Of a stretch of DNA of 64,000 bases, positions 9,176 through 21,196 are shown one piece after another. Location: positions 2,046,001 to 2,110,000 of the forward strand of contig NZ_CP130058.1 in NCBI RefSeq assembly GCF_030644365.1. Direction: 5' to 3'. This DNA is from Schaalia sp. HMT-172 (GTDB taxonomy: Bacteria; Actinomycetota; Actinomycetes; Actinomycetales; Actinomycetaceae). Below the pieces are notes generated by a model. The model was not told the DNA's origin. It worked only from the letters and a program-made list of their open reading frames with translations, and made no database searches. Each line of letters starts with the position of its first letter. Position 1 is the first letter of the stretch. The position numbers and the translations under genes were made by a program.

Positions 9176-9717
9176 CACTTACCAGCCTTTCCGACCTTGC
9201 GACGGATGGTCTCGCCCACGTAGTGGATGCCCTTGCCCTTGTAGGGCTCAGGCTTCTTCAGCTTGCGGATGCGAGCAGCGGTCTCACCGACGAGCTGCTT
9301 GTCGATTCCGGACACCGTGAACAGCGTCTGGGACTTCGGAGCGATCGTGAACTCGATGCCCTCGGGCGGGGTGATGGTGATCGTGTGGGAGAAGCCCAGG
9401 GAGAACTCAAGGTCCTTGCCCTTGGCGACCACGCGGTAACCGGTACCCGTGATCTCGAGATCCTTCTTGTAGCCCTCGGTCACGCCAACGATCATGTTGG
9501 CGATCAGGGTGCGGGACAGTCCGTGGAGCGAACGCGAGGTGCGCTCGTCGTTCGGTCGCTCGACGACAACCTGGCCTTCGTCGATCTTCGCGGTGATCGG
9601 CTCGGCGACAACGTGGCTGAGGGTACCCTTGGGGCCCTTCACGGTCACGTTCTGGCCGTCGATCACGACGTCGACGCCGGCGGGGATAGCGATGGGGTTC
9701 TTACCAATTCGCGACAT
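9175..9717 (-). CDS. rplF: 50S ribosomal protein L6
   Basis: 180 residues, two similar alpha/beta domains. N-terminus [14 protein letters not shown] and the C-terminal [18 protein letters not shown] rRNA-binding motif are typical. L6 sits near the factor-binding GTPase centre. It lies between rpsH (15-bp gap) and rplR (overlap). Confidence 0.98.
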   Translation of the reverse strand: MSRIGKNPIAIPAGVDVVIDGQNVTVKGPKGTLSHVVAEPITAKIDEGQVVVERPNDERTSRSLHGLSRTLIANMIVGVTEGYKKDLEITGTGYRVVAKGKDLEFSLGFSHTITITPPEGIEFTIAPKSQTLFTVSGIDKQLVGETAARIRKLKKPEPYKGKGIHYVGETIRRKVGKAGK

Positions 9718-9732
9718 TGTTCAGCCTCCTCA

Positions 9733-10131
9733 TCACCAGATGTAGGCGAGGACTTCCCCACCCACACCCTTCTCGGCTGCCTGGCGGTCAGTGAGCAGGC
9801 CGGAGGACGTGGACAGGATCGCCACGCCGAGGCCGCCGCGGACCTTGGGCAGGTTGGTGGACTTGGCATACACGCGCAGACCGGGCTTGGACACGCGCTT
9901 GAGCCCCTGGATCGCAGCCTCACGGTGCGAGCCGTACTTCAGGTTGATCGTCAGGGTCTTGCCCACGCGGGCATCCTCGACGGAGGTCGAGGCAATGTAG
10001 CCTTCCTCGACCAGGATGTTCGCAATCGCGTTCTTGAGCTTCGAGTACGGCATGGAGACCGCATCGTGGTGCGCACGATTCGCGTTGCGCAGACGCGTCA
10101 GCATATCTGCAATCGGGTCTGTCATTGTCAT
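9733..10131 (-). CDS. rpsH: 30S ribosomal protein S8
   Basis: 132 residues ([55 protein letters not shown]). S8 binds the central domain of 16S rRNA. Two in-frame ATGs (10131 and 10125) are possible; neither has a strong Shine-Dalgarno, and MTDPIADM from 10125 fits other S8 proteins equally well. Confidence 0.97.
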   Translation of the reverse strand: MTMTDPIADMLTRLRNANRAHHDAVSMPYSKLKNAIANILVEEGYIASTSVEDARVGKTLTINLKYGSHREAAIQGLKRVSKPGLRVYAKSTNLPKVRGGLGVAILSTSSGLLTDRQAAEKGVGGEVLAYIW

Positions 10132-10193
10132 GGGGGTTTATTCCCCTTCCTCGTCGCGGTTTCTCCGGTTAGCCGGGACCTGCGACGTTCGTT

Positions 10194-10379
10194 TTACCAG
10201 CTGCTCTTGGTGACACCGGGGAGTTCGCCACGGTGGGCGAGCTCGCGCAGGCACACGCGGCACAGTCCGAACTTGCGGTACACCGAGTGCGGACGGCCGC
10301 AACGGTTGCACCGGGTGTAGGCACGCACGCCGAACTTCGGCTTGCGGGCAGCCTTGACCTTCAGGGATGTCTTGGCCAT
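10194..10379 (-). CDS. rpsZ: 30S ribosomal protein S14, type Z (zinc)
   Basis: 61 residues, the short zinc-ribbon form of S14. C24, C27, C40 and C43 are the ligands (spacing C-x2-C-x12-C-x2-C). It belongs to the 30S head. Actinobacteria often carry a second zinc-free S14 elsewhere for zinc starvation; none is in this window. It lies between rplE and rpsH. Confidence 0.97.
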   Translation of the reverse strand: MAKTSLKVKAARKPKFGVRAYTRCNRCGRPHSVYRKFGLCRVCLRELAHRGELPGVTKSSW

Positions 10380-10382
10380 GGG

Positions 10383-10928
10383 TCAGTCCTCCTTGAACGG
10401 GAAGCCGAGGTGACGCAGAAGGGCGCGACCCTCTTCGTCGGTGGTGGCCGAGGTGACAACCGTGATGTCCATGCCGCGCACTCGGTCGATCGAGTCCTGG
10501 TCGATCTCGTGGAACATCGACTGTTCCGTGAGACCGAAGGTGTAGTTACCGTGACCATCGAACTGCTTGGAGGACAGTCCGCGGAAGTCACGGATACGGG
10601 GAAGCGCCGTCGAGAGGAGGCGGTCCAGGAACTCCCACATGCGGTCGCCGCGAAGCGTGACGTGAGCACCGATCGCCTGGCCCTCACGCAGCTTGAACTG
10701 CGCGATGGACTTCTTGGCGCGGGTGGTCACGGGCTTCTGGCCGGTGATCGCGGTGAGGTCGCGGATAGCTCCCTCGAGTGCCTTCGAGTCGCGAGCGGCC
10801 TCGCCGACACCCATGTTGACGACAATCTTCGTCAGTCCGCCGACCTGCATGACGTTCTCGTGCTTGAACTCAGCACGGAGCGCCTCGCGGATCTCGGAGA
10901 CGTACTTTTCCTTCAGACGCGGGGCCAT
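10383..10928 (-). CDS. rplE: 50S ribosomal protein L5
   Basis: 181 residues ([60 protein letters not shown]). L5 binds 5S rRNA in the central protuberance and touches the P-site tRNA. It is placed between rplX (2-bp gap) and rpsZ (3-bp gap) in the spc operon. Confidence 0.98.
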   Translation of the reverse strand: MAPRLKEKYVSEIREALRAEFKHENVMQVGGLTKIVVNMGVGEAARDSKALEGAIRDLTAITGQKPVTTRAKKSIAQFKLREGQAIGAHVTLRGDRMWEFLDRLLSTALPRIRDFRGLSSKQFDGHGNYTFGLTEQSMFHEIDQDSIDRVRGMDITVVTSATTDEEGRALLRHLGFPFKED

Positions 10929-10930
10929 GC

Positions 10931-11362
10931 TCAGATCTCCTTGCCCTGCTCAACGCCGCGCTTCGCGCCGCCACGGGCCACGCGGACTCGGACGGTGCGG
11001 GTGCGGCCGCCACGCTCAACGGTGTCCTCGCGGAAACCGACGCGAACGCGCTTCTTGGTCTCGGGGTCGACCAGAGCGACCTTGGACAGGGCGATGGGGG
11101 CTTCGATGGTCTCGATGCCGCCGGCGCTGCCCTGCTGGCCCTGGCGCACGTGGCGCGTCTTCAGGTTGATGCCCTCGACGAGGACCTTGCCCTCGGCCGG
11201 GAACACCTGGATGACGCGGCCCTGCTTGCCCTTGTCGCCGGGCTTCAAGGGCTCGAGGCCCTCCTCGGCGCGGCGGGCGTTGCGCTTGGCCAGCGCCTTC
11301 TCGTCGGACGTGCGTCCGCGAACGACCTCGACGAGGTCATTCTTACGAATCTTGGCTGCCAT
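10931..11362 (-). CDS. rplX: 50S ribosomal protein L24 with an insertion
   Basis: 143 residues versus about 105 usually. L24 starts 50S assembly. The KOW motif is split: [16 protein letters not shown] is followed by about 23 charged residues ([18 protein letters not shown]) before [13 protein letters not shown] resumes. A basic C-terminal extension ([15 protein letters not shown]) is also present. The reading frame is intact between rplN and rplE, so this is a lineage-specific insertion rather than damage. Confidence 0.95.
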   Translation of the reverse strand: MAAKIRKNDLVEVVRGRTSDEKALAKRNARRAEEGLEPLKPGDKGKQGRVIQVFPAEGKVLVEGINLKTRHVRQGQQGSAGGIETIEAPIALSKVALVDPETKKRVRVGFREDTVERGGRTRTVRVRVARGGAKRGVEQGKEI

Positions 11363-11365
11363 GGA

Positions 11366-11734
11366 TCAGATCACCTCCGGAGCGAGGGAGACGATACGCA
11401 TGAACTTCTTGTCGCGCAGCTCGCGGCCCACGGGGCCGAAGATACGCGTGCCACGCGGCTCGCCATTGTTGTTGATGATGACGGCCGCATTCTCGTCGAA
11501 ACGAATGTAGGAACCGTCGGGGCGGCGGGTTTCCTTACGCGTGCGAACGATCACTGCCTTGACGACTTCGCCCTTCTTGACGTTGCCGCCGGGGATGGCG
11601 TCCTTCACGGTGGCGACGATCGTGTCGCCGATACCCGCGTAGCGCCGACCCGAGCCACCGAGAACACGGATGGTCAGGATCTCCTTGGCCCCTGTGTTGT
11701 CGGCGACCTTCAGTCGCGACTCCTGCTGGATCAT
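11366..11734 (-). CDS. rplN: 50S ribosomal protein L14
   Basis: 122 residues, the usual length ([40 protein letters not shown]). L14 lies at the subunit interface near helix 95. It is the first gene of the spc section, 88 bp after rpsQ. Confidence 0.98.
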   Translation of the reverse strand: MIQQESRLKVADNTGAKEILTIRVLGGSGRRYAGIGDTIVATVKDAIPGGNVKKGEVVKAVIVRTRKETRRPDGSYIRFDENAAVIINNNGEPRGTRIFGPVGRELRDKKFMRIVSLAPEVI

Positions 11735-11822
11735 TTTCTATTGACTCCTGTCGTCGTGCCGGTTCTCTTCCGGATTGTACCGGTCGAGCCTTGCCGAACG
11801 GATTTCGGTCTGTGAGCGAAGG

Positions 11823-12089
11823 TCACTTCGCCTTTTCGAGGATCTCCACAACGCGCCAGCGCTTGGTGGCCGACAGCGGGCGGGTCTCCATGATGAGGAC
11901 GAGATCGCCGACGCCGCACTCGTTGTGCTCGTCGTGAACCTTGACCTTCTTGTTCTTGCGCATGACCTTGCCGTAGAGGGCGTGCTTGACGCGGTCCTCG
12001 ATCTGGACGACAACGGTCTTGTCCATCTTGTCGCTGACGACGTAGCCGCGACGGACCTTACGCTCGTTACGAGCGGTGGTTTCTGCCAT
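11823..12089 (-). CDS. rpsQ: 30S ribosomal protein S17
   Basis: 88 residues from ATG 12089, chosen because GAGGAG lies 8 nt upstream; a GTG at 12098 overlapping the rpmC stop is the alternative. OB-fold 16S-binding protein ([38 protein letters not shown]). It ends the S10 section. Confidence 0.97.
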   Translation of the reverse strand: MAETTARNERKVRRGYVVSDKMDKTVVVQIEDRVKHALYGKVMRKNKKVKVHDEHNECGVGDLVLIMETRPLSATKRWRVVEILEKAK

Positions 12090-12094
12090 CAGGC

Positions 12095-12328
12095 TCACTC
12101 CTCAGTGCTCGGGGCGGTGCGGTAGCCAAGCTCCCGCTCACGCGCGATGGTGTAGATCCGGGCAATGTCGCGGCGCACGGTCTTCATGCGACCGTGATCC
12201 TCGAGGTTGCCAACGGCCTGCGCGAAACGCAGGTTGAACAGCTCTGCCTTAGCCTTCTCGAGCTCCTTGGACAGCTGGGAGTTGTCCATGGCGTCGAGCT
12301 GCTCGGTGGTCAGACCCTTATCTGCCAT
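12095..12328 (-). CDS. rpmC: 50S ribosomal protein L29
   Basis: 77 residues, a helical hairpin near the tunnel exit ([36 protein letters not shown]). Its start shares one base with the rplP stop. Confidence 0.97.
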   Translation of the reverse strand: MADKGLTTEQLDAMDNSQLSKELEKAKAELFNLRFAQAVGNLEDHGRMKTVRRDIARIYTIARERELGYRTAPSTEE

Positions 12329-12747
12329 CAGATGTCACCACCCTCTCGGACCACGAAGCGGGTCTTGATAGGAAGCTTGTGCTGGGCACGGCTGAGGGCC
12401 TCGCGAGCGAGCTCCTCCGGGACGCCTGCCAGCTCGAACATGACACGTCCGGGCTTGACGGGGGCAACCCACCACTCCGGAGCACCCTTACCGGAACCCA
12501 TTCGGGTTTCGGCGGGCTTCTTGGTCAGCGGGCGGTCCGGGAAGATGTTGATCCAGACCTTACCGCCACGCTTGATGTGACGAGTCACGGCGATACGAGC
12601 CGCCTCAATCTGACGGTTGGTGATGTACGCACTCTCGAGCGCCTGGATGCCGTAGTCGCCGAACGCCAGTTCGGTGCCACCGGAGGCAAAGCCAGTGCGG
12701 TGAGGACGGTGCTGCTTGCGGTACTTAGTCCGACGGGGAATGAGCAT
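12328..12747 (-). CDS. rplP: 50S ribosomal protein L16
   Basis: 139 residues, normal length ([59 protein letters not shown]). L16 organises the A-site region of 23S rRNA. It follows rpsC by 5 bp. Confidence 0.98.
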   Translation of the reverse strand: MLIPRRTKYRKQHRPHRTGFASGGTELAFGDYGIQALESAYITNRQIEAARIAVTRHIKRGGKVWINIFPDRPLTKKPAETRMGSGKGAPEWWVAPVKPGRVMFELAGVPEELAREALSRAQHKLPIKTRFVVREGGDI

Positions 12748-12752
12748 TGGGC

Positions 12753-13562
12753 TCAGGCCTCCGATCCGGTCGTGGGCGCAGCGGCCTCGGAGGCGGTTGC
12801 CTCACGGGGAGCCTGCTGCGAAGCGGTCTCCTGGTTGGGGCGTCCACCGCGGCGGGGGCCACGGCGGCCATCGCGGCGGCCGCCACGCTGGGCCTGCTCG
12901 GCCTGCTGGCGAGCGAACTCGCGCTCGGTGATGTCGCCCTTGTAGATCCACACCTTGACGCCGATGCGACCGAAGGTCGTACGGGCCTCGTGGAATCCGT
13001 AGTCGATGTTCGCGCGGAGGGTGTGCAGCGGCACGCGGCCCTCGCGGTAGAACTCGGAGCGGGACATTTCGGCGCCACCCAGGCGGCCGGACACCTGGAC
13101 ACGAATGCCCTTGGCGCCGGCGCGCTGCGCGGACTGGATGCCCTTACGCATCGCACGACGGAAGGACACGCGGGCAGCGAGCTGCTCGGCGATGCCCTGC
13201 GCAACGAGCTGCGCTTCGAGATCGGGGTTCTTCACCTCGAGGATGTTGAGCTGAACCTGCTTGCCCGTCAGCTTTTCGAGCTGGACGCGCAGGCGGTCGG
13301 CCTCGGCGCCACGGCGACCGATGACAATGCCCGGGCGAGCGGTGTGCAGGTCGACGCGAACGCGGTCACGCGTGCGCTCGATGCTCACCTCAGCGATGCC
13401 GGCACGCTCGAGGTTGTCGGTCAGGAACTTGCGGATCGCGACGTCTTCCGCCACGTAGTCCGCGTAGCGCTGTCCCTTGGTGGTGGAGTCGGAGAACCAG
13501 CGAGACCGGTGGTCAGTGGTGATTCCCAGACGGAACCCGCGGGGGTTAACCTTCTGACCCAT
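12753..13562 (-). CDS. rpsC: 30S ribosomal protein S3
   Basis: 269 residues from [13 protein letters not shown] (ATG 13562); longer upstream frames would run into rplV. It has the KH domain with [11 protein letters not shown] and the C-terminal domain ([20 protein letters not shown]). S3 forms the mRNA entry tunnel with S4 and S5. The C-terminus carries a ~50-residue Arg/Gly then Ala/Thr/Glu-rich tail ([20 protein letters not shown]) not found in E. coli. Confidence 0.97.
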   Translation of the reverse strand: MGQKVNPRGFRLGITTDHRSRWFSDSTTKGQRYADYVAEDVAIRKFLTDNLERAGIAEVSIERTRDRVRVDLHTARPGIVIGRRGAEADRLRVQLEKLTGKQVQLNILEVKNPDLEAQLVAQGIAEQLAARVSFRRAMRKGIQSAQRAGAKGIRVQVSGRLGGAEMSRSEFYREGRVPLHTLRANIDYGFHEARTTFGRIGVKVWIYKGDITEREFARQQAEQAQRGGRRDGRRGPRRGGRPNQETASQQAPREATASEAAAPTTGSEA

Positions 13563-13563
13563 A

Positions 13564-13935
13564 TCAGCGGTCTCCCTTCTTCTTGTCTTCCTTGGTCCCC
13601 ACCACGATGGTGATGTGGGAGGTGCGCTTGAGGATACGACCGGCGCGTCCCTGAGCACGGGGACGGATGCGCTTCATGGTCGGGCCCTCGTCCACGTATG
13701 CTTCGAGCACGAGCAGATCGGCCTCGTTGAAGGTCTCGCCGGCGTTCTCAGCCTTGACCTTCGAGTTGGCGACTGCGCTCAGCAGCACCTTGCGGACATC
13801 GGTGGCGACGGCCTGCGGGGCGAACCGCAGAATGTCGGCGGCCTCCAGAACACGCTTGCCGCGAACCTCGTTCACAACACGGCGGGACTTCTGGGGCGTG
13901 ACGCGGATGAAACGCGCCTGCGCCTTGGCTTCCAT
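13564..13935 (-). CDS. rplV: 50S ribosomal protein L22
   Basis: 123 residues ([40 protein letters not shown]). The extended beta hairpin lines the nascent-peptide tunnel. One base separates its stop from the rpsC start. Confidence 0.98.
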   Translation of the reverse strand: MEAKAQARFIRVTPQKSRRVVNEVRGKRVLEAADILRFAPQAVATDVRKVLLSAVANSKVKAENAGETFNEADLLVLEAYVDEGPTMKRIRPRAQGRAGRILKRTSHITIVVGTKEDKKKGDR

Positions 13936-13964
13936 GTATCTGCCTCTTCTTCCGTGGGGCCGGC

Positions 13965-14246
13965 TCAGCGCCGACGTCCCTTACGATCGTCCTTGTCGTG
14001 GCTGCGGAAAGTGCGCGTGGGAGCGAACTCTCCGAGCTTGTGGCCCACCATCGACTCGGTGACGAAAACGGGCACATGCTTACGGCCGTCGTGGACGGCG
14101 ATGGTCAGGCCCAGGAAGTCCGGGGTGATGACCGAGCGACGCGACCAGGTCTTGATGACGTTCTTCGAGCCGGATTCGTTCGCGGCGTCGACCTTCTTGA
14201 GCAGGTGGTCGTCGACGAACGGGCCCTTCTTCAAACTACGCGGCAT
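13965..14246 (-). CDS. rpsS: 30S ribosomal protein S19
   Basis: 93 residues ([40 protein letters not shown]). S19 binds the 30S head next to S13. Sits between rplB and rplV. Confidence 0.98.
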   Translation of the reverse strand: MPRSLKKGPFVDDHLLKKVDAANESGSKNVIKTWSRRSVITPDFLGLTIAVHDGRKHVPVFVTESMVGHKLGEFAPTRTFRSHDKDDRKGRRR

Positions 14247-14262
14247 TTCAATCGACTCCTAC

Positions 14263-15099
14263 TCAGCGGTTCTTGCCGGTCTTGCGACGGCGGACGATCA
14301 GACGATCGGACGCCTTCTTCGGACGACGCGTGCGGCCCTCGGGCTTGCCCCAAGGCGACACGGGGTGACGACCACCGGACGTGCGGCCTTCACCACCGCC
14401 GTGCGGGTGATCAACCGGGTTCATGACGACACCACGGACGTGCGGGCGCTTGCCCTTCCAGCGCATACGGCCGGCCTTGCCCCAGTTGATGTTCGACTGC
14501 TCGGCGTTGCCGACCTCGCCGATGGTGGCGCGGCAGGTGGCCTCGACGTTGCGGATCTCGCCGGAGGGCATACGCAGCTGGGCGAAGCGGCCTTCCTTAG
14601 CGACGAGCTGCACGGAGGTGCCGGCGGAGCGGGCGATCTTGGCGCCGCCGCCGGGGTAGAGCTCGACGGCGTGCACAACGGTACCCAGGGGGATGTTGCG
14701 CAGCTGCAGCGAGTTGCCGGGCTTGATGTCAGCGCCAACGCCAGCCTCGATGTGATCGCCCTGCTTGAGGCCGGTCGGAGCGAGGATGTAGCGCTTCTCG
14801 CCGTCCGCGTAGTGCAGGAGGGCGATGCGGGCCGTGCGGTTGGGGTCGTACTCGATGTGAGCGACCGTCGCCGGGACGCCGTCCTTGTCGTGACGACGGA
14901 AGTCGATCACGCGGTACTGGCGCTTGTGGCCGCCGCCGCGGTGGCGGGAGGTCACGCGGCCGTTGTTGTTACGGCCACCGGTCTTGTGCAGCGGGCGCAG
15001 CAGCGACTTCTCGGGGGTGTCGCGCGTGATCTCGACGAAGTCAGAGACGGACGAGAAGCGACGGCCCGGAGTCGTGGGCTTGTACTTGCGAATTCCCAT
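14263..15099 (-). CDS. rplB: 50S ribosomal protein L2
   Basis: 278 residues, usual length. The C-terminal [20 protein letters not shown] segment contains the conserved His region close to the peptidyl transferase centre. N-terminus [14 protein letters not shown]. It lies between rplW and rpsS in the S10 operon. Confidence 0.98.
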   Translation of the reverse strand: MGIRKYKPTTPGRRFSSVSDFVEITRDTPEKSLLRPLHKTGGRNNNGRVTSRHRGGGHKRQYRVIDFRRHDKDGVPATVAHIEYDPNRTARIALLHYADGEKRYILAPTGLKQGDHIEAGVGADIKPGNSLQLRNIPLGTVVHAVELYPGGGAKIARSAGTSVQLVAKEGRFAQLRMPSGEIRNVEATCRATIGEVGNAEQSNINWGKAGRMRWKGKRPHVRGVVMNPVDHPHGGGEGRTSGGRHPVSPWGKPEGRTRRPKKASDRLIVRRRKTGKNR

Positions 15100-15121
15100 T
15101 GTTCAAATGTCCCTTCGGTCC

Positions 15122-15427
15122 TCAGGCCTGATCGCCGAAGATGTCGATGGTGCCCTCACGCACGGTGACGATGGCACGCTTGACGTCCTTGCGCTTACCG
15201 ATCCCGTTGCGGGTGCGGTAGGTCTTGCCCTTGCGGTTCTGGGTCGCGATGGAACCGATCTTGACGCTGAAGATACGCTCCAGGGCAATCTTGATCTCGG
15301 TCTTGTTCGCGCGGGGGTCAACCTCGAAGGTGTACTTGCCCAGGTCCATGAGGGCGAGCGACTTCTCGGTGGTGACCGGCTTCAGGATGATGTCGCGGGG
15401 GTTCTTACCCGCTTCGATCGTGCTCAC
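15122..15427 (-). CDS. rplW: 50S ribosomal protein L23
   Basis: 101 residues ([40 protein letters not shown]). L23 at the tunnel exit docks trigger factor and SRP. The start ATG overlaps the rplD stop by four bases. Confidence 0.98.
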   Translation of the reverse strand: MSTIEAGKNPRDIILKPVTTEKSLALMDLGKYTFEVDPRANKTEIKIALERIFSVKIGSIATQNRKGKTYRTRNGIGKRKDVKRAIVTVREGTIDIFGDQA

Positions 15428-16068
15428 TTGGTCTCCTCCTTGGTACCGAGGAAGGACTCAAGGGCGGCCTGCGTGAAGACGATGTCGTCGGCGTCCAGGA
15501 CGTCGTACGTGTTCAGCTGGTCGGCCCACAGGACGTGAACCTCGGGAACGTTGCGCAGGGACAGCGCGGTCAGTTCGTTGCCACGCTCGAGGACGACGAG
15601 AGCCTGACGGTCCTCGACGATCGCGCGCAGGGCGGCGAGAGCGGCCTTGGTCGAGGGCTTGTCGCCTTCGAACAGGGCGGTGACAACGTGGATGCGGTCG
15701 GCGCGCGCACGGTCGGACAGAGCGGAGCGCAGGGCGCCCTGCTTCATCTTCTTGGGGGTGCGCTGGTCGTAGTCACGCGGCTGAGGGCCGTGGACGATGC
15801 CGCCACCGGTGAAGTGAGGCGCACGGATGGAGCCCTGGCGGGCGTTACCGGTGCCCTTCTGACGGAACGGCTTCTTGCCGCCGCCAGCGACCTCACCGCG
15901 GGTCTTCGTCGCGTGCGTGCCCTGACGGGCGGCCGCAAGCTGTGCGACGACAACCTGGTGCATCAGCGGAATGTTGGTGGGAACGTCAAAGATGGACCCG
16001 GGGAGGACGACGGAGCCCGCCTTCTTGCCCTCGAGGTCGATGACGTCGACGTTACGATCGTCAGCCAT
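15424..16068 (-). CDS. rplD: 50S ribosomal protein L4
   Basis: 214 residues from ATG 16068 ([20 protein letters not shown]); a GTG at 16074 overlapping the rplC stop is possible. The tunnel loop ([20 protein letters not shown]) is intact. In E. coli L4 represses the S10 operon; whether that holds here is unknown. Confidence 0.97.
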   Translation of the reverse strand: MADDRNVDVIDLEGKKAGSVVLPGSIFDVPTNIPLMHQVVVAQLAAARQGTHATKTRGEVAGGGKKPFRQKGTGNARQGSIRAPHFTGGGIVHGPQPRDYDQRTPKKMKQGALRSALSDRARADRIHVVTALFEGDKPSTKAALAALRAIVEDRQALVVLERGNELTALSLRNVPEVHVLWADQLNTYDVLDADDIVFTQAALESFLGTKEETK

Positions 16069-16070
16069 GA

Positions 16071-16736
16071 TCACGCACCCTTCACGGAGGAGCGAACCAG
16101 GACCACGCCGTTCTTGGGGCCCGGGATGGCGCCGCTGATGAGCAGCAGGCCCTTCTCGGTGTCCACGGCCTGGATCGTCAGGTTCTGAACAGTACGACGG
16201 TTGCCACCCATGCGGCCGGCCATGCGCAGGCCCTTGAAGATGCGACCGGGGGTTGCGCAGGCGCCGATGGAACCGGGCTTGCGGTGGTTGCGGTGCGCAC
16301 CGTGGGAGGCGGAAACGCCGGCGAAGCCGTGACGCTTCATGACGCCGGCGAAGCCCTTGCCCTTGGTGGTGCCGGAAACGTCGACGGACTGGCCTGCCTC
16401 GAAGGTGGCGGCGTCGAGTTCCTGGCCGAGCTCGTAGGAGTCGTGCTCGGAGGTGCGGACCTCGGCGAGGTGGCGACGGGGGGCAACCCCGGCCTTCTCG
16501 AAGTGGCCCTGCAGGGGCTTGGTGACCTTACGGGAGTCGATCTCGCCGAAGCCAAGCTGGATAGCGGAGTAGCCGTCGACCTCTTCGGTGCGAACCTGGG
16601 TGACGACGTTGGTGCCGACCTGCACGACAGTCAGGGGCACGAGGTGGCCGTCGGCGTCCCACACCTGGGTCATGCCGATCTTGCGGCCGAGCAGCGCCTT
16701 GATGGGCGCAGCAGCGTGCTGCTTCTTGTTAGTCAT
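16071..16736 (-). CDS. rplC: 50S ribosomal protein L3
   Basis: 221 residues ([59 protein letters not shown]). L3 reaches to the peptidyl transferase centre and starts 50S assembly. It is 11 bp after rpsJ. Confidence 0.98.
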   Translation of the reverse strand: MTNKKQHAAAPIKALLGRKIGMTQVWDADGHLVPLTVVQVGTNVVTQVRTEEVDGYSAIQLGFGEIDSRKVTKPLQGHFEKAGVAPRRHLAEVRTSEHDSYELGQELDAATFEAGQSVDVSGTTKGKGFAGVMKRHGFAGVSASHGAHRNHRKPGSIGACATPGRIFKGLRMAGRMGGNRRTVQNLTIQAVDTEKGLLLISGAIPGPKNGVVLVRSSVKGA

Positions 16737-16747
16737 TGCAGATGTCC

Positions 16748-17056
16748 TCAGAGCTTGATCTCGATGTTGACGTCCGCAGGCAGGTCGAGGCGCATGAGCG
16801 AGTCGACGGCCTTGGGGGTCGGGTCGATGATGTCGATGAGCCGCTTGTGCGTGCGCATTTCAAAGTGCTCGCGGCTGTCCTTGTACTTGTGGGGCGACCG
16901 AATAACGACGAACACGTTCTTCTCGGTCGGCAGCGGCACCGGGCCCACGACCGTGGCGCCAGCACGCTGTACGGTGTCCACGATCTTGCGCGCGGAGCTG
17001 TCGATGACCTCGTGGTCATACGACTTGAGCCGGATGCGGATCTTCTGTCCCGCCAT
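16748..17056 (-). CDS. rpsJ: 30S ribosomal protein S10
   Basis: 102 residues, typical length ([40 protein letters not shown]). S10 is both a 30S head protein and NusE in antitermination complexes. First gene of the S10 operon; a ~180-nt structured leader and a promoter candidate precede it. Confidence 0.98.
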   Translation of the reverse strand: MAGQKIRIRLKSYDHEVIDSSARKIVDTVQRAGATVVGPVPLPTEKNVFVVIRSPHKYKDSREHFEMRTHKRLIDIIDPTPKAVDSLMRLDLPADVNIEIKL

Positions 17057-17184
17057 GCCGTCTTACCTCTTCTCGTACAGATTCGCCGCCGGTCCCCGCA
17101 CTCGGGCGTGTCGCAGCCGTTGTGCTCGCGATTGCTCGCGATGGACCGACGTCTTGTCCAAAGATCTTGGGCATATTGCCCGAT

Positions 17185-17227
17185 CCATGCGTGATGGCAC
17201 GCATGGACCACCCCAGAGACGCTGGGG
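17185..17227 (-). promoter_or_regulatory. Paired hairpins in the S10 leader
   Basis: CCATGCGTG / CACGCATGG form a perfect 9-bp hairpin at 17185-17206, next to a CCCCAG / CTGGGG hairpin at about 17212-17227. Both lie between the promoter candidate and rpsJ and would be in the 5' leader of the S10 transcript. They could serve autoregulation by a ribosomal protein; that is inference. Confidence 0.45.
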
Positions 17228-17237
17228 CATCCGTGCC

Positions 17238-17267
17238 ATTCTGTCAGAGTTCCACCCGCGAGTACAA
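17238..17267 (-). promoter_or_regulatory. Candidate rpsJ promoter
   Basis: On the minus strand TTGTAC, an 18-bp spacer and CAGAAT precede the leader about 180 nt before rpsJ. The hexamers fit a housekeeping sigma factor moderately well. No better candidate was seen in the 515 bp between the tuf terminator and rpsJ. Confidence 0.45.
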
Positions 17268-17572
17268 ACCCAGGGAGCCGTTCTCGCATGTGAAACCACC
17301 GACAGAGTGGCGACAGTTCGGGCCGGGGCTACACATGGCAGCCCGACCGTCACCAAGAAACTACCGTACCCCGCACTCGGGCGTGTCGCAACCGGGCATT
17401 GGTCACAACGAAGGGACGAGGCCGTGGCACAGCCGCGCGAGTACGCGGTGTTGCGTGGATCAACAGGGACCACTCCCCTCACGGTGGTCACAGAGCTCAC
17501 AGACCGGTGGCACGCGCTGCGCGCACCAACGATGCCGCGCATCGGGTTATCCGAACCACCGATAACAGCGAA

Positions 17573-17602
17573 GGGCCCCGCCTCTAACAAGAGGCGGGGC
17601 CC
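17573..17602 (-). terminator. Terminator of tuf
   Basis: GGGCCCCGCCTC pairs perfectly with GAGGCGGGGCCC around a TAACAA loop, 54 bp after the tuf stop. Confidence 0.8.
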
Positions 17603-17656
17603 TCAATGCCGCTGGATCAGCAGCGAATCATATCTGAGTAGAACTCAGCAGGTGAT

Positions 17657-18844
<1,188 letters not shown>

Positions 18845-18946
18845 TTGTGTCCTCCTGGACTCGGGTAGATATTCTCAGCCTACGGCTAGGTGTCAGCTTA
18901 ACACCACTGGGGCTTGAGACCTACTGGGTTTACTTGTGTGTGAGGC

Positions 18947-18981
18947 GGCTCGCAGGGGCAGGTCACCCTGCCCCACGAGCC
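18947..18981 (-). terminator. Hairpin between fusA and tuf
   Basis: GGCTCG-GGGGCAGG and its complement pair around a 4-nt loop with one mismatch, 12 bp after fusA. No U-tract follows, so it may allow partial read-through into tuf. Confidence 0.55.
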
Positions 18982-18992
18982 CCCGGTGGGAC

Positions 18993-21116
18993 TCAGTTGC
19001 CCCGAGACTTGCCGACGATCTCATCCGCGACCGCGCGCGGAACCTCGGCGTAGCTGTCGAACTCCATGGAGTAGACAGCGCGGCCCTGCGTCTTGGAGCG
19101 CAGGTCGCCCACGTATCCGAACATCTCGGACAGCGGCACCTGAGCCTTGACGACGCGGACGCCGTGCTGCTCATCCATCGAGGAGATCTGGCCACGACGG
19201 GAGTTGAGGTCGCCGATGACGTCGCCCATGTACTCCTCGGGAGTACGAACCTCGACGGCCATGATCGGCTCGAGGAGGACGGGGTTCGCCTTCTTGGCGG
19301 CTTCCTTCAGCGCCATCGAGCCAGCAACCTTGAACGCCATTTCGGAGGAGTCAACCTCGTGGTAGGCGCCGTCCAGCAGCGTGGCCTTGATGTCGACCAT
19401 CGGGTAGCCGGCGAGAACGCCGGACTGCATGGCGTCCTTGATGCCCGCGTCAACCGACGGGATGTACTCGCGAGGAACGCGGCCACCGGTGACCTTGTCC
19501 TCGAACATGTACTCTTCCTCGGAGTCGGCCGGGAGGGGCTCCAGGGCGATGATGACACGCGCGAACTGGCCGGAACCACCAGTCTGCTTCTTGTGCGTGT
19601 ACTCGTACTTCTCGACCGCCTTGCGGATGGTCTCGCGGTAGGCAACCATCGGGTTACCCACGTTGGCCTCGACCTTGAACTCGCGACGCATACGGTCGAC
19701 GATGATGTCGAGGTGGAGCTCACCCATACCACCGATGATGGTCTGGCCGGTCTCGGCGTCGAGCTCGACGGTGAACGTCGGGTCCTCTTCCGCCAGCTTC
19801 TGGATGGCGACGCCCATCTTCTCCTGGTCGGCCTTCGACTTGGGCTCGACGGCGACCTGGATAACGGGGGCGGGGAAGGTCATCGACTCGAGGACGATCG
19901 GCTTGTCGATCGCGCACAGCGTGTCACCGGTCGTGGTGTCCTTGAGGCCGATCACCGCGTAGATGTGGCCAGCGTGTGCCACGTCGACGGGGTTCTCCTT
20001 GTTGGAGTGCATCTGGAAGATCTTGCCGATGCGCTCCTTCTTGCCCTTGGTCGAGTTGAGGACCTGGGAGCCGGACTCGACCTTACCGGAGTACACGCGG
20101 ATGAAGGTGAGCTTGCCGTAGAAGGGGTGAGCGGCGATCTTGAACGCCAGAGCCGAGAAGGGCTCCTTTTCGTCGGGCTTACGAACCTCGGTCTCTTCCT
20201 CGGTCTCAGAGCCGGGGAGGAAGCCGTGAACGTCGCCGATGTCGAGCGGGGAGGGCAGGAAGTCCACGACGGCGTCGAGGACGGGCTGCACGCCCATGTT
20301 GCGCAGAGCGGTACCGCAGTAGACGGGGAACGCGCGCGAGGAGATGGTCAGGAGGCGGATGCCTTCCTTGATCTGCTCGAGCGTGAGCTCGCCGTTCTCC
20401 AGGTACGCCTCGGTCAGCTCGTCGGAGCCCTCGGCGGCGGCCTCAACGAGTGCCTCGCGGTACTCCTCGGCCTGCTCCTGGTACTCCTCCGGGATGGGGC
20501 CGCGCTCGACGATGGAGCCGAGCGTGTCGTTGCCCTTGTCGTCCTTGGCCGGGTAGGTCAGGGCCTCCATGGTCAGCAGGTCGATGTTGCCAACGAAGTC
20601 GTTCTCGGCGCCCATCGGGAGCTGCATGACGATCGGGGTCGCGTGCAGGCGGTCGCGAATGGTACCAACCGAGAAGTAGAAGTCGGCGCCCATCTTGTCC
20701 ATCTTGTTGATGAAGCAGATACGCGGGACGTCGTACTTGTCGGCCTGACGCCACACGGTCTCGGACTGGGGCTCAACGCCCTCCTTGCCGTCGAACACGG
20801 CGACGGCGCCGTCGAGGACGCGCAGCGAGCGCTCAACCTCAACGGTGAAGTCAACGTGACCGGGGGTGTCGATGATGTTGATCTGGTTACCGTTCCAGAA
20901 AGAGGTGACGGCGGCGGACGTAATCGTGATGCCGCGTTCCTTTTCCTGTTCCATCCAGTCGGTCGTCGAGGCGCCATCGTGCGTCTCGCCGATCTTGTAG
21001 TTGATGCCCGTGTAGAACAGGATGCGTTCCGTCACGGTCGTCTTGCCGGCATCGATGTGAGCCATGATGCCAATGTTGCGGACCTTGTTGAGATCCGTCA
21101 GCACCTCTAGTGCCAC
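18993..21116 (-). CDS. fusA: Elongation factor G
   Basis: 707 residues. EF-G drives translocation and, with RRF, ribosome recycling. G1 AHIDAGKTT (19-27), the switch II region [15 protein letters not shown] and G4 NKMDKMGAD are visible; domains II-V follow, with domain IV near [19 protein letters not shown]. It is in the conserved rpsL-rpsG-fusA-tuf order, 80 bp after rpsG. Confidence 0.99.
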   Translation of the reverse strand: MALEVLTDLNKVRNIGIMAHIDAGKTTVTERILFYTGINYKIGETHDGASTTDWMEQEKERGITITSAAVTSFWNGNQINIIDTPGHVDFTVEVERSLRVLDGAVAVFDGKEGVEPQSETVWRQADKYDVPRICFINKMDKMGADFYFSVGTIRDRLHATPIVMQLPMGAENDFVGNIDLLTMEALTYPAKDDKGNDTLGSIVERGPIPEEYQEQAEEYREALVEAAAEGSDELTEAYLENGELTLEQIKEGIRLLTISSRAFPVYCGTALRNMGVQPVLDAVVDFLPSPLDIGDVHGFLPGSETEEETEVRKPDEKEPFSALAFKIAAHPFYGKLTFIRVYSGKVESGSQVLNSTKGKKERIGKIFQMHSNKENPVDVAHAGHIYAVIGLKDTTTGDTLCAIDKPIVLESMTFPAPVIQVAVEPKSKADQEKMGVAIQKLAEEDPTFTVELDAETGQTIIGGMGELHLDIIVDRMRREFKVEANVGNPMVAYRETIRKAVEKYEYTHKKQTGGSGQFARVIIALEPLPADSEEEYMFEDKVTGGRVPREYIPSVDAGIKDAMQSGVLAGYPMVDIKATLLDGAYHEVDSSEMAFKVAGSMALKEAAKKANPVLLEPIMAVEVRTPEEYMGDVIGDLNSRRGQISSMDEQHGVRVVKAQVPLSEMFGYVGDLRSKTQGRAVYSMEFDSYAEVPRAVADEIVGKSRGN

Positions 21117-21161
21117 GAGTGTGGTTCCTTCGTTCGAAGTAATGGGTGTTCTTGCTGCGTG

Positions 21162-21191
21162 AGACGAGGCCCGGTTGCCCAGGCCTCGTCT
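21162..21191. terminator. Hairpin between rpsG and fusA
   Basis: AGACGAGGCC pairs with GGCCTCGTCT around a ~10-nt loop. The T-run lies on the plus-strand side, so it is not a good terminator for rpsG; it may be a processing or attenuation structure. It contains the GACGAGGCC motif seen elsewhere. Confidence 0.5.
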
Positions 21192-21196
21192 TTAAA

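Larger units (their letters stand above)
17094..17390. repeat. 22-bp direct repeat flanking the S10 leader
   Basis: CCCCGCACTCGGGCGTGTCG (first 20 bases) occurs exactly at 17094-17115 and 17369-17390, 275 bp apart. The promoter candidate and two hairpins of the rpsJ leader lie between the copies. Origin unknown. Confidence 0.8.
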
